Shown: positions 23,235 through 31,725, counted from the stretch's first letter. The stretch is DNA of 32,917 nucleotides from a virus (IMGVR_UViG_3300031673_000293:1-32917); one strand, 5' to 3'. Made by a program: numbers and translations. The notes: generated from the sequence alone by a model not told the origin.

Positions 23235-26200
23235 ATGCCCAAAGACAAAGACCTGTCGCCTGTCCTTATAGACTCGCTCACACGACGACAAAACATCCGA
23301 CGAAAAACGCTCGAGGGGCTATCGGAGTCCTTTCCACTCCAAACCAAGAACTATTCTGTCGCCATCAACAACCCGCGTGTTGAGGAAAAAGAATACTCGT
23401 CGCGACAGCAAAAAGATGCGCTACTCGCCGGTAAGACGCTATCCGAGCGTGTGCGGGGTGACATCGTTGTCAAAGACGCGCAGGGAAAAGTCGTTAACGA
23501 GGCACGGGACTTCACGCTGCTGCAGCTCCCGTACTTCACCCCGCGGCACACTTTTATCGTCGATGGTACTGAGTACAGCGTCTCGAACCAGATCCGAACG
23601 AAGCCTGGGGTCTATACCCGTCGCCGCGGCAACGACGAACTCGAGGCTACCTTCAACCTTTCAAAAGGATCCAACTTCCGCGTTCTCATGGACCCGGCCA
23701 AAGGATACCTCTATACACAGCCCACGAGCAGTGCTTCCCGCACCCCCCTGTACCCCGTCCTACGGGCTCTCGGTATCCCTCATCAGGATATTGCAAAAAA
23801 CTGGGGGGCAACAATCGCTGAGACAAACCGCGCGGCATTCAAGGACCCCGATCGATATGTGGAGAAATTCTACAAGAGCTTCATCCACCCCGCGCAACAG
23901 GTGCACAAGACACATGATGACCGTGTAAAAGCGGTACATGACTACCTCGACAGAACGCAAATGTCCCCCGAGGTTACTAAGCGCACCCTCGGCACCGCCC
24001 ATGACAGGGCCTCACCTCTCGCGATTTTGTCCGCGTCGGCAAAGCTGCTCGACGTCCACCGCCAGGCGGAAGACACTGACGACCGCGATTCCCTCGAGTT
24101 CAAGACCTTCCACTCCGTCGATGACTTCATCAAAGAGCGCCTCCATCTCGACGCCCGCGGTCTCAAAGGAAAGCTCGGCTTGAAACTCGATTCTCACAAG
24201 GGTGATATACGAAAAGCGTTACCTTCTGCTCCTTTCACCCGTGCTGTACACTCATTCCTTGCGAAGTCCTCGCTCGCATCTGTTCCAATGCAAATCAACC
24301 CGATGGAGCTAATGGACTCCGCCGTCCGGGTCACGTCGCTAGGTGAAGGCGCAATCTCTTCCGACCGCGCGATCCCACTCGAGGCTCGTAAGCTACACGC
24401 AACGCACTTCGCCGTGATGGACCCTGCCCGTACTCCAGAGAGCTTCAAAGGCGGTATAGACATCCGCGCGGCAATGACCACGCGTCGCGACGACGCTGGC
24501 AATCTCTACGCGATGCTCCGTGACGTCAAAACCGGACGTCGGGTCCCCCTCAAAGCAGCAGACGTTGCAAACGCGGTTGTCGCCTTTCCTGACGAAAAGC
24601 TCGGGAAAGGGCGTGTCGTGGACGTCATGCGAAACGGAAAGATCGAACGTATTGGCGCCGCGCACGTTACCCACCAAGTCGACCACGCCTCGGACCTATA
24701 CGGGCCAACCACGAACCTGCTCCCACTCATCGGCGGTATGCAGGGAAACCGTGTCCTCATGGGCGCGAAACAGCAGGCCCAGGCCCTTTCCCTCGTAAAT
24801 CGTGAAGCGCCTCTGGTGCAGGTCAGCTCCTGGAATCCACGCCAGTCGATGGAGCAACACATGGTCTCTCTGATCGTCCCGACGGCGCCTGTCGCGGGAA
24901 CCATCGAAAAAATTGACCAGGACTACATCTACCTGCGCCCAACGCAAACAAAGCGAGGCGCCGCCAACTGGGACGTCAAACCCCTCGAGACTGATGCGCA
25001 CAAAGCGCTCGGCAAAGCGCTCGAAGGGCAAACTTGGGGTGGTGTTGACAACCCGAGAGACACGGACCGTATGTTTGGTGTTTTCTCTGATGGGCAACTC
25101 GCGGGAGTCACGCGAGTGAACCCCGGTGACCCCCTGGGCGATTGGAAAGGCCCTGGAGGGCCACCCGAGTCACTTCAAAAACTGGACCCCGACGCTTGGA
25201 TCAACTCAACAGTCGTTGACCCAAAGTACCGTCGCCAAGGAATTGCCCGTGCCCTGCGAGAACGCGTTCAACAGGAATACGACTCGATCCTCTCCAGCGT
25301 AGGGCCCGAATCAAACGCGGCTGCGATGCAGCACCTGAATGAGGAGCAAGGGTTCACGCCCGTGCGAGAACGAAGAGGCCGCACACAGTACCATTGGAAA
25401 CGCCCCGAGAATGAAGTGCCTCCGTTCTTCAAGCGCGGCTCCTACGAAGAAGACGACGAGTTCTACTCAGACTTCCTCAAGCTCGCGGGCGATGACGGAC
25501 TCCTTCGCCTTCACTACGACCAGAACTTCCCCCTCGCCGCCAAGTCATACCTCCACAACAACCTCACGGTGAACGCCGGTGACAAGGTTCGCGCTGGCCA
25601 GCACCTCGCCGACTCGAACTACACGAAGAACGACACGCTCGCGCTAGGGACGAATCTGAGCGTTGCCTACATGCCGTACCGCGGGCTCAATTCAAACGAC
25701 GGTCTCGTCATCTCGGAGGGGGCAGCCAACCGCATGACGTCGGAGCACATGTACAAGTACGTCATGCAGCTCGACGGTGACCTCACGCCCGGCAGGGATA
25801 AACACAAAGCGTATTTCGGTAGCCTGTATTCCGCCGTCCAATACGGACAGCTAGATGACTCTGGCGTCGTAAAAAAGGGCACCACGGTACAGCCCCACGA
25901 CCCCCTGATCGTCGCCGTGCGTGAGACAAAAGCCACTGGAAACGCCGTTCTCCTGGGCCGCCTTTCTAAGTCCCTCGTACGTCCATACGTCGAGGAGACT
26001 GAAGTCTGGGACCATGATCGGCCTGGCCTCGTCATGGACGTTGTCAAAACCGCCCGGCGCATTACGGTTACAGTCAAGACCGAGGAGCGTCTTGGAATTG
26101 GCGACAAGCTCAGCGGTCGCTATGGCAACAAAGGCGTCATCGCTAAGATCATTCCAGATCACCTCATGATACACGGGGAAAACAGGAAGCCCATCGACCT

Positions 26201-28130
26201 CATCTTCACGTCCGCCGGTATTGTATCTCGCATCAATCCTGCGCAAATCGTTGAAGCAGCCCTCGGCAAAGTCGCGGACAAGACCGGCAAACCAATGGTC
26301 CTTGACCAGTTCCACCCGAGTGACAACGTGGAATTCGCCAAAAGGCAGCTCAAAAAGCACGGCCTCCACGACAAAGAGGTGGTATTCGACCCCGAGACGG
26401 GGAAAAAGATCCCCGGTGTGTTCGTCGGAAAGAGCTACATCCTCAAGCTGTTCAAGACGACGGATTCCAACTGGGCCGCGCACGGGGCAGAACGCTACGA
26501 CTTTAATCAGCAACCTGCACGAGGCGGTGCGGACGGCGCCAAGGCCCTCGGCAAGATGGAATTCGATGGCTTAGTCGCGCATAACGCGCGCAACGTTCTG
26601 CGGGAAGCGGCATCTATCAAGGGACAGAGGAACGACGAATTCTGGCGATCAGTTCAACTCGGCCTCCCCACGCCTGCACCTCAGACCTCTTTCACGTACA
26701 ACAAATTCCTCACCGCGCTTCAGGGCGCTGGCGTCAAGGTCGACAAGCAGGGAAATCGCCTTGCCCTCGGCCCCCTGACCGACCATGACATTTCAAAAAT
26801 GTCCGCGGGAAAACTGCGTTCCCCGCAGAAATTGCTCCGAGCGAAGGACCTCAAGCCTGAAAACGGTGGTTTGTTTGACCCCGTGGTCACGGGGGGAACG
26901 GACGGTACGAAGTGGTCCCACGTCGACCTGCACGAACCCATTGTAAATCCGGTCTTCGTCGAACCTGTTCGACGTTTGCTCGGTATGACGAAGAAGGAGT
27001 TCCTGGAGCAGCACGGGCAACACGGGGGGGACTACTTCAAGCGAGAACTGAAGAAGATCGACGTCGACAGCAAGCTCAACGCGCTACACACGAGTACAGA
27101 AACTCTCCGGGGGGCCTCTCTCGACGATGCCGTTAAGCAGATCAAATACCTTAACGCCCTCAAGGCACAGAACCTGAAACCACAGGACGCTTATGTGCTG
27201 TCCAAAATCCCTGTAACGCCGCCAATCATCCGTCCTGTGCTCCCTCTCAAAGACGGGCGCCTCCAGGTGGGGGACGCGAACCTGCTCTACCGTGACGCGT
27301 TCCTCGCCAACAAGCAGCTTGGGGAAGTGAAGGGCGTGCTCCCGGCGGATGAGTTGAAGCATCCGCGCAACCACCTCTTCGAAGCAATCGGTGCGGTCTT
27401 CGGCACCCACGCCCCCGTAAGCCCTACGACCAGTAAACGCGGCGCGAAGGGCTACCTCAATCTCATCGCAGGAACGCGCCCGGGAAGCGGCTTCTTTCAG
27501 TCCAAGCTAATGAAGCGACAACAGGATGTCTCCGGGCGTGCGACTATCGCCCCCGATCCAACCCTCAATATGGACGAAGTTGGTGTTCCTGAGGACATGC
27601 TCTGGGGGATGTACGGGAAATTCGTCATCGGGCGCCTAGTGAAAAAAGGCTACTCTGCCACCGACGCGCAGAAGATGGTCGAGGAAAAACGACCCCTGGC
27701 ACGGAACGAACTGCTTACGGAGGCACAGGAACGCCCCGTCATGATCAATCGAGCACCGTCGCTACACCGCTTCAACATCGTCGGTGCCTTCCCGAAAATC
27801 GTGGAAGGGAAAACCATCCGGCTAAACCCCTTCGCTGAAAAGGGCATGAGCGCTGATTACGATGGTGATGCAATCCAGGTCCACGCTCCAGTTACCCCTG
27901 GGGGTATCGCCGACGTCAAAAATATGACCTTGTCGAACCTCATCTTCAGCGACAAGCAACCCGGACAGCTCAACATCGCACCCCAACATGAAGCCGTCTT
28001 AGGGCTGTACAAAGCCACCGCTCCCGGCAAACGAGGGAAAGCAAAGCACTTTGCTTCGAAGCAAGAGGCTCTCGCTGCCTACCACCGCGGAGAGATTTCG
28101 TTGCAAGACAATGTTGAGATTGGTCGGTAG
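23235..28130 (+). CDS. rpoBC: RNA polymerase beta + beta' N-terminal fusion with embedded GNAT domain
   Basis: A 1631-residue multisubunit-type RNA polymerase chain. Beta part: protrusion/lobe strand F-I-V-D-G-T-E-Y-S-V (106-115), N-L-L-P-L-I with R-V-L-M-G-A-K-Q-Q-A (494-515), L-A-L-G-T-N-L-S-V-A-Y-M-P-Y (802-815), G-D-K-L-S-G-R-Y-G-N-K-G (956-967, the conserved double lysines), and K-M-E-F-D-G-L (1107-1113). A GNAT acetyltransferase interrupts it at about 596-725. Beta' part: K-P-E-N-G-G-L-F-D (1207-1215), clamp helices (about 1263-1317), P-I-I-R-P-V-L-P-L-K-D-G (1330-1341), D-V-S-G-R (1431-1435), and catalytic S-A-D-Y-D-G-D (1539-1545) with D1541/D1543/D1545. It stops where beta' would continue into the gene at 29133. 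The first beta' zinc ribbon is missing. RBS AGAGGG precedes the ATG. No alpha or omega subunit is visible. Confidence 0.93.
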   Translation: MPKDKDLSPVLIDSLTRRQNIRRKTLEGLSESFPLQTKNYSVAINNPRVEEKEYSSRQQKDALLAGKTLSERVRGDIVVKDAQGKVVNEARDFTLLQLPYFTPRHTFIVDGTEYSVSNQIRTKPGVYTRRRGNDELEATFNLSKGSNFRVLMDPAKGYLYTQPTSSASRTPLYPVLRALGIPHQDIAKNWGATIAETNRAAFKDPDRYVEKFYKSFIHPAQQVHKTHDDRVKAVHDYLDRTQMSPEVTKRTLGTAHDRASPLAILSASAKLLDVHRQAEDTDDRDSLEFKTFHSVDDFIKERLHLDARGLKGKLGLKLDSHKGDIRKALPSAPFTRAVHSFLAKSSLASVPMQINPMELMDSAVRVTSLGEGAISSDRAIPLEARKLHATHFAVMDPARTPESFKGGIDIRAAMTTRRDDAGNLYAMLRDVKTGRRVPLKAADVANAVVAFPDEKLGKGRVVDVMRNGKIERIGAAHVTHQVDHASDLYGPTTNLLPLIGGMQGNRVLMGAKQQAQALSLVNREAPLVQVSSWNPRQSMEQHMVSLIVPTAPVAGTIEKIDQDYIYLRPTQTKRGAANWDVKPLETDAHKALGKALEGQTWGGVDNPRDTDRMFGVFSDGQLAGVTRVNPGDPLGDWKGPGGPPESLQKLDPDAWINSTVVDPKYRRQGIARALRERVQQEYDSILSSVGPESNAAAMQHLNEEQGFTPVRERRGRTQYHWKRPENEVPPFFKRGSYEEDDEFYSDFLKLAGDDGLLRLHYDQNFPLAAKSYLHNNLTVNAGDKVRAGQHLADSNYTKNDTLALGTNLSVAYMPYRGLNSNDGLVISEGAANRMTSEHMYKYVMQLDGDLTPGRDKHKAYFGSLYSAVQYGQLDDSGVVKKGTTVQPHDPLIVAVRETKATGNAVLLGRLSKSLVRPYVEETEVWDHDRPGLVMDVVKTARRITVTVKTEERLGIGDKLSGRYGNKGVIAKIIPDHLMIHGENRKPIDLIFTSAGIVSRINPAQIVEAALGKVADKTGKPMVLDQFHPSDNVEFAKRQLKKHGLHDKEVVFDPETGKKIPGVFVGKSYILKLFKTTDSNWAAHGAERYDFNQQPARGGADGAKALGKMEFDGLVAHNARNVLREAASIKGQRNDEFWRSVQLGLPTPAPQTSFTYNKFLTALQGAGVKVDKQGNRLALGPLTDHDISKMSAGKLRSPQKLLRAKDLKPENGGLFDPVVTGGTDGTKWSHVDLHEPIVNPVFVEPVRRLLGMTKKEFLEQHGQHGGDYFKRELKKIDVDSKLNALHTSTETLRGASLDDAVKQIKYLNALKAQNLKPQDAYVLSKIPVTPPIIRPVLPLKDGRLQVGDANLLYRDAFLANKQLGEVKGVLPADELKHPRNHLFEAIGAVFGTHAPVSPTTSKRGAKGYLNLIAGTRPGSGFFQSKLMKRQQDVSGRATIAPDPTLNMDEVGVPEDMLWGMYGKFVIGRLVKKGYSATDAQKMVEEKRPLARNELLTEAQERPVMINRAPSLHRFNIVGAFPKIVEGKTIRLNPFAEKGMSADYDGDAIQVHAPVTPGGIADVKNMTLSNLIFSDKQPGQLNIAPQHEAVLGLYKATAPGKRGKAKHFASKQEALAAYHRGEISLQDNVEIGR
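25020..25409 (+). other. GNAT acetyltransferase domain inserted in RNA polymerase beta
   Basis: Residues about 596-725 of the fusion protein. A strand G-V-F-S-D-G-Q-L-A-G-V (615-625) leads to W-I-N-S-T-V-V-D-P-K-Y-R-R-Q-G-I-A-R-A-L (655-674). This has the acetyl-CoA pyrophosphate loop R666-x2-G669-x-A671 of GNAT motif A. Motif B-like N-A-A-A-M-Q-H-L-N-E-E-Q-G-F (694-707) follows. The flanks are ordinary beta sequence: the strand I-Y-L-R-P-T before it, and N-F-P-L-A-A-K-S-Y after it. The reading frame is continuous, so this is an internal insertion, not a separate gene. Confidence 0.87.
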
Positions 28131-28147
28131 ATCTCCGCGACTTCGCC

Positions 28148-28153
28148 TATAAT
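28148..28153 (+). promoter_or_regulatory. Consensus TATAAT element before the 28163 gene
   Basis: A perfect TATAAT lies in CGCCTATAATTC, 9 bases before the ATG at 28163, in the short gap after the RNA polymerase gene. A start point 7 bases downstream would leave an almost leaderless message, matching the absence of an SD. It shares GCCTAYAAT with the element before the portal gene. Confidence 0.45.
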
Positions 28154-28162
28154 TCGACCAAC

Positions 28163-28756
28163 ATGCCGATGAAAAGCAAAGCGCAGCGCCGCTGGATGTG
28201 GGCCAACGAACCTGATATGGCCGCCCGCTGGGAAAAAGAGACCCCAAACGGCAAGCGCCTTCCTGAGAAGGTCAAGCATGCCTACATCAAAGGTGCCGCG
28301 GATGCCCTCGACATCTATGGGCTCAAAACTGCGGCGAAGGAATGTCGCCGCAAGATCCCACAGAAGCCAAGCAACGGAAAGTTCCACGGCGCTAAGGCAG
28401 CCTTTCGTACGGAGGCGAGCAAGAATGCCGAACTCGAGCCCCCTATGCCTCCACTTCCCGCTGACGAGGTCCCCGGCGGTATCCTTCCTGAGGTGCCTCC
28501 GATGGAGGAACCTCCCGCTGAGGGCCTTCCCATCGAGGGGGAAGAGCCACAGGAGGGGGCGGGAGACTTGCCCATCGACAAGCTCACCAACATCCTCCAA
28601 GCACTTCCGGACCCTGTACCGGCCCCGGACGACGCCCGCCAGGACCCGCTCAACCGCGCCACGCATTGGGGCGCCCCCTCCGACCTATCCGGGGGGGACG
28701 CGGGCGGTCGTGTGGATAACCTTGGACAGAACACTGGAATTGGGACGGCCTTCTAA
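28163..28756 (+). CDS. Small phage protein with KSKAQRRxxWAN motif and Pro-rich region
   Basis: A 197-residue protein. It starts with K-S-K-A-Q-R-R-W-M-W-A-N and then A-A-R-W-E-K-E-T-P, a short motif I know from many phage structural or assembly proteins of unknown function. Residues 38-56 repeat the A-Y-x-x-G-x-x-x-A-L motif shared with neighbouring small proteins. The middle (93-165) is Pro/Glu-rich and probably disordered. No SD precedes the ATG; the TATAAT 9 bases upstream may make it leaderless. Its stop overlaps the next start (TAATG). It lies between the two halves of beta', so it could be a virion protein associated with the polymerase. Confidence 0.75.
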   Translation: MPMKSKAQRRWMWANEPDMAARWEKETPNGKRLPEKVKHAYIKGAADALDIYGLKTAAKECRRKIPQKPSNGKFHGAKAAFRTEASKNAELEPPMPPLPADEVPGGILPEVPPMEEPPAEGLPIEGEEPQEGAGDLPIDKLTNILQALPDPVPAPDDARQDPLNRATHWGAPSDLSGGDAGGRVDNLGQNTGIGTAF

Positions 28757-29124
28757 TGCTCAAAGACGCATACGACCAAGGTTACGCCGCAGCCCTCGAG
28801 AAGTTCGCCGTCGAAGGCCCCGTACGCTCCTCCGCGCTCGATCAGCGCGCCCCCGGTTCACACGGGACTTCCAACCCCGAGAAGCGGTTCGGTCGAGGAC
28901 TCGTCAGCGGCCAGAAACGACACCTGAGTAACCTGGGGAAAAGCGTCGGGCGCATCCTAGACCCTTCCACGGGACCAATGTCACGGAAGAACCTTAAAGG
29001 GCTCGCCTGGAGTTCCGCCAAAGGCCTCGCACCATCAATGGCCATCGGCGCAGCGGGTCTCTGGGGGGCCAAGAAACTCCTCGGCGGGTCCAAGAAGCAG
29101 CAACCCACCCAGCAGTTCGGCTAA
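28756..29124 (+). CDS. Small basic protein with the AYxxG N-terminal motif
   Basis: A 122-residue protein beginning M-L-K-D-A-Y-D-Q-G-Y-A-A-A-L-E-K-F-A, the clearest copy of the shared N-terminal motif. The middle is basic with Arg/Lys, and the C-terminal part has a Gly/Ala-rich hydrophobic stretch (about residues 91-108) that could be a membrane or core-packing helix. Start overlaps the previous stop by one base (TAATG). Function unknown; likely virion-associated. Confidence 0.7.
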   Translation: MLKDAYDQGYAAALEKFAVEGPVRSSALDQRAPGSHGTSNPEKRFGRGLVSGQKRHLSNLGKSVGRILDPSTGPMSRKNLKGLAWSSAKGLAPSMAIGAAGLWGAKKLLGGSKKQQPTQQFG

Positions 29125-29132
29125 ACTGACAC

Positions 29133-30923
29133 GTGCCCACTTTCGGTCAATACCTCGTTGACGACGCACTCCCGGAGAAGTACCGGGGGCGCGGCACGTT
29201 GACGAGTAAAAATATGCACAACGTCCTCACGGACATTGCCAAGAACGACCCTGACCAGTACGCGGCTGCAGTCACAGGCTTGAAGCGCGTCGGAGACGAA
29301 ATTTCTACACTAGAAGGGATCTCCGTCGGCCTCGACGACATCACCAGTGAGCCGAAGCGAAATGCGCTCATGAAGATGCACGCGACAAAGTACCACCGCG
29401 CCACTGGGGATGCGAAAGAGAGAGCCCTCCTCACAGCGCAAAACGCGGTCCTAGACTACACAAAGACGCACCCGGGCGAGATGGGGCGCATGGTAACGTC
29501 AGGTGGTCGCGGGGCTCACGGGCAGCTCATGAAAATCATCGGAGGCCCCGTTCTAGCGCGCGATAGTAATGATGTGATAATCCCCTGGTTCATCAGCAAA
29601 AACTACGCGGAGGGGCTCAAAGCCTCCGATGCATGGGTCGCCGGCGACGAAGCACGCATGAACGTTGTCAAGTCCAACCTCGCACCAGCAGACGCGGGAG
29701 ACTTCGCCAAAATCCTCGTCAACAATATGGGCGACAAGCTCATCACGATGCCCGACTGTGGCACCAAGAACGGCATCGCGCTGAAGGCTAGCGACCCCTC
29801 TATCATTGACAGATATCTCGCTTCAACACACGGGCAGTACCCTGCAGGGACCCTCATCACCCCTGCGATTGCGCAAAAGCTCTCAAAAAACACGACGGTT
29901 ATCGTCCGCTCTCCTATGACCTGTCAGGCCCCGAGCGGCCTTTGCCAGAAGTGCCAGGGGCTATCTACCAACGGCAAACACCACACAGTGGGCACAAATG
30001 TCGGTATGCGTGCCGCTCAGGCACTCGCAGAACCTTTGACACAATTCGCGCTCGACGCCCGGCACGGGGGGCGGGTCAACACAGAGGAAAAGAAACAACT
30101 GCGAGGTGTCCAAGGCGTCCGCCAAATGCTCGAGATACCCCGCTCTTTCCTGCACCACGCAGTCCTCGCTAGCAAGGATGGTGCGGTCGAGCGCATTGAA
30201 AAAGCGCCCCAAGGCGGTCACTACATTTACGTTAGTGGTGTGAAGCTTTACTCGAGTCCCGACCTGCGCATAACTGCACGCGCCGGAGACAAAGTAGAAG
30301 CGGGTGACGCGCTAACCGATGGCATCCCGAAGCCAGACGAGGTCGTACGTCTCAAAGGACTGGGGCAAGGACGCGAGCACCTGGTAGACATGCTCCACGG
30401 CATCTATCAACGTGAAACAGGCGGGGTCGACCGCCGCCACCTGGAGACATTGGCACGGTCGGTCATGAACCATGTCCTAATCACCGACACGGGGGACAAC
30501 ACTGACCACGGTTTCGTCAGGGGCGACGTCATCGACTACAACCGTTTCCATGCTGCGCTCGAGTCGCATCGCAAAAAAGTCCCGACCGATGCCGCAGTTG
30601 GCGAAACGCTCGCAGAGAACGTCTTACACTTTACGGCGGGAACTCGTGTGACTCCATCGATGCGTGATACGCTGAGAGCACGCAACATTCGCGCCGTGAA
30701 CATCTCCACGACCGCCCCGCGTGTTGAGCCGGTCGTTCGTGCAGCGTCACGTACCCCCCTCCTCAATCCTGACTGGATGGCACGCCTTGCGCATCGTTAC
30801 CTCAAAGAATCCCTCATCACGGGAGCACATCGAGGCGACGTGAGTGACCTACGTGGAATGAATCCTATCCCCGCCTACGCGGCAGGGGTCACCTTTGGTC
30901 AAGGTGAAGGAGGACGGTACTAA
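29133..30923 (+). CDS. rpoC: RNA polymerase beta' C-terminal part (bridge helix, trigger loop)
   Basis: A 596-residue protein continuing beta' where the fusion ends. It begins with P-T-F-G-Q-Y-L-V-D-D-A-L-P (as T-T-V-G-R-A-L-L in beta'). The bridge-helix region has V-T-S-G-G-R-G-A-H-G-Q-L (121-132). The second beta' zinc site is complete with C209 (D-C-G-T), C264, C271 and C274, at the bacterial spacing. The trigger loop is T-Q-F-A-L-D-A-R-H-G-G (303-313); the catalytic His (H311) is kept but the Arg two turns before it is Asp (D308). A C-terminal segment A-G-D-K-V-E-A-G-D-A-L-T-D (395-407) matches bacterial beta'. GTG 29133 is the first possible start after an in-frame stop and has no clear SD, so it is probably coupled to the previous gene. 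The jaw is small. Confidence 0.92.
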   Translation: MPTFGQYLVDDALPEKYRGRGTLTSKNMHNVLTDIAKNDPDQYAAAVTGLKRVGDEISTLEGISVGLDDITSEPKRNALMKMHATKYHRATGDAKERALLTAQNAVLDYTKTHPGEMGRMVTSGGRGAHGQLMKIIGGPVLARDSNDVIIPWFISKNYAEGLKASDAWVAGDEARMNVVKSNLAPADAGDFAKILVNNMGDKLITMPDCGTKNGIALKASDPSIIDRYLASTHGQYPAGTLITPAIAQKLSKNTTVIVRSPMTCQAPSGLCQKCQGLSTNGKHHTVGTNVGMRAAQALAEPLTQFALDARHGGRVNTEEKKQLRGVQGVRQMLEIPRSFLHHAVLASKDGAVERIEKAPQGGHYIYVSGVKLYSSPDLRITARAGDKVEAGDALTDGIPKPDEVVRLKGLGQGREHLVDMLHGIYQRETGGVDRRHLETLARSVMNHVLITDTGDNTDHGFVRGDVIDYNRFHAALESHRKKVPTDAAVGETLAENVLHFTAGTRVTPSMRDTLRARNIRAVNISTTAPRVEPVVRAASRTPLLNPDWMARLAHRYLKESLITGAHRGDVSDLRGMNPIPAYAAGVTFGQGEGGRY

Positions 30924-31507
30924 TGCTTCGTGATGTGCACCAACGCGGAGTGGATGATGCCCTCGCGGCCTACCACGTGAAAACCGCGTTCAACGCACGG
31001 GGGGCACTAACGACGCTACGAAGGCTCGCTATTGGCGACGCGCCAGAGATTATTGGCGCTGTACGCAAAGGACAAGGCAAGTCCCTGTTCAAGCCTGCCG
31101 TCGGCAAGGCGCCGGGAGGCCTCCTCAACGCCAAGCAGGTCCTCTGGCCCACGATTCCGGGGAAACCCATCCAACAATGGCTCTACCGCGGGCTTGGCGC
31201 ACTCCCTGCGCTCGGTGCTGTCCAGGCGGCGCGGGGGAAATCGGGAGACCCGAACGAGAGTCGGCTGTCCAATACTCTGGGCGCCCTCGGGTCCGCTGCC
31301 GGCTTCATGTATGGTATCCCTGCAGCCGGTATGCTTGGTGCGCCCATCGTTGGAAACGCTGGGCATCACATCGGGAGGGGGCTGGGGCGTCTGTTCAGTC
31401 AAAAGCCCGCACCGCCGTCAACACCAGGTCAACCCCCTGGAAATGCAGAATCGCTACCCAGCAGGTATCCCAGGCCAACAGGACCGTATTCGAGAGGTGT
31501 CCCATGA
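30923..31507 (+). CDS. Small Gly/Ala-rich phage protein with the shared N-terminal motif
   Basis: A 194-residue protein starting M-L-R-D-V-H-Q-R-G-V-D-D-A-L, a diverged copy of the shared motif. Residues 115-160 are a long Gly/Ala-rich hydrophobic stretch, with a basic domain before it and a Pro-rich tail. Possible membrane-associated or coat-lining protein. Start overlaps the beta' stop by one base (TAATG), so it is translated together with the polymerase subunit. Confidence 0.68.
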   Translation: MLRDVHQRGVDDALAAYHVKTAFNARGALTTLRRLAIGDAPEIIGAVRKGQGKSLFKPAVGKAPGGLLNAKQVLWPTIPGKPIQQWLYRGLGALPALGAVQAARGKSGDPNESRLSNTLGALGSAAGFMYGIPAAGMLGAPIVGNAGHHIGRGLGRLFSQKPAPPSTPGQPPGNAESLPSRYPRPTGPYSRGVP

Positions 31508-31725
31508 TCCGCTCTGCGTATAACCAGGGATTCGTAGATGCCTCGCAGTGTTTCCGCGTGTGTGCGGAAAAACTTGCTGAATTGAGTGCAGGCACCGCGA
31601 CCACGTCGCGCCTCTCTCCTGCCGCCGAGCAACCCCAAATGGCTCCCCAAGTACCCTCTGCGACTCCGACTCCTGCGACGTTGCCATCAGCCCCCGTCGC
31701 GCCCAATGCCCGACCAACCCTTTAA
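31504..31725 (+). CDS. Very small protein with the shared N-terminal motif
   Basis: A 73-residue protein starting at ATG 31504, overlapping the previous stop by ATGA. It begins M-I-R-S-A-Y-N-Q-G-F-V-D-A-S and continues with Cys residues and a Pro/Ala-rich, probably disordered tail (P-S-A-T-P-T-P-A-T-L). A longer frame beginning at 31177 exists but is inconsistent with the preceding gene. Function unknown. Confidence 0.62.
   Translation: MIRSAYNQGFVDASQCFRVCAEKLAELSAGTATTSRLSPAAEQPQMAPQVPSATPTPATLPSAPVAPNARPTL

Noticed and set aside
25020-25409. GNAT segment as a separate gene or an assembly join
   Set aside because: The frame is open and continuous through both borders, codon use is like the surroundings, and beta sequence resumes exactly where it left off. 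A read-level check is still desirable.
23235-30923. Polymerase genes as bacterial chromosomal rpoB/rpoC fragments or pseudogenes
   Set aside because: All catalytic residues are present, the split ends are clean, and portal and terminase genes flank them.
31177-31725. Longer frame upstream of the 73-residue protein at 31504
   Set aside because: Upstream of ATG 31504 it overlaps the preceding gene in another frame without any motif; the ATGA overlap marks the real start.
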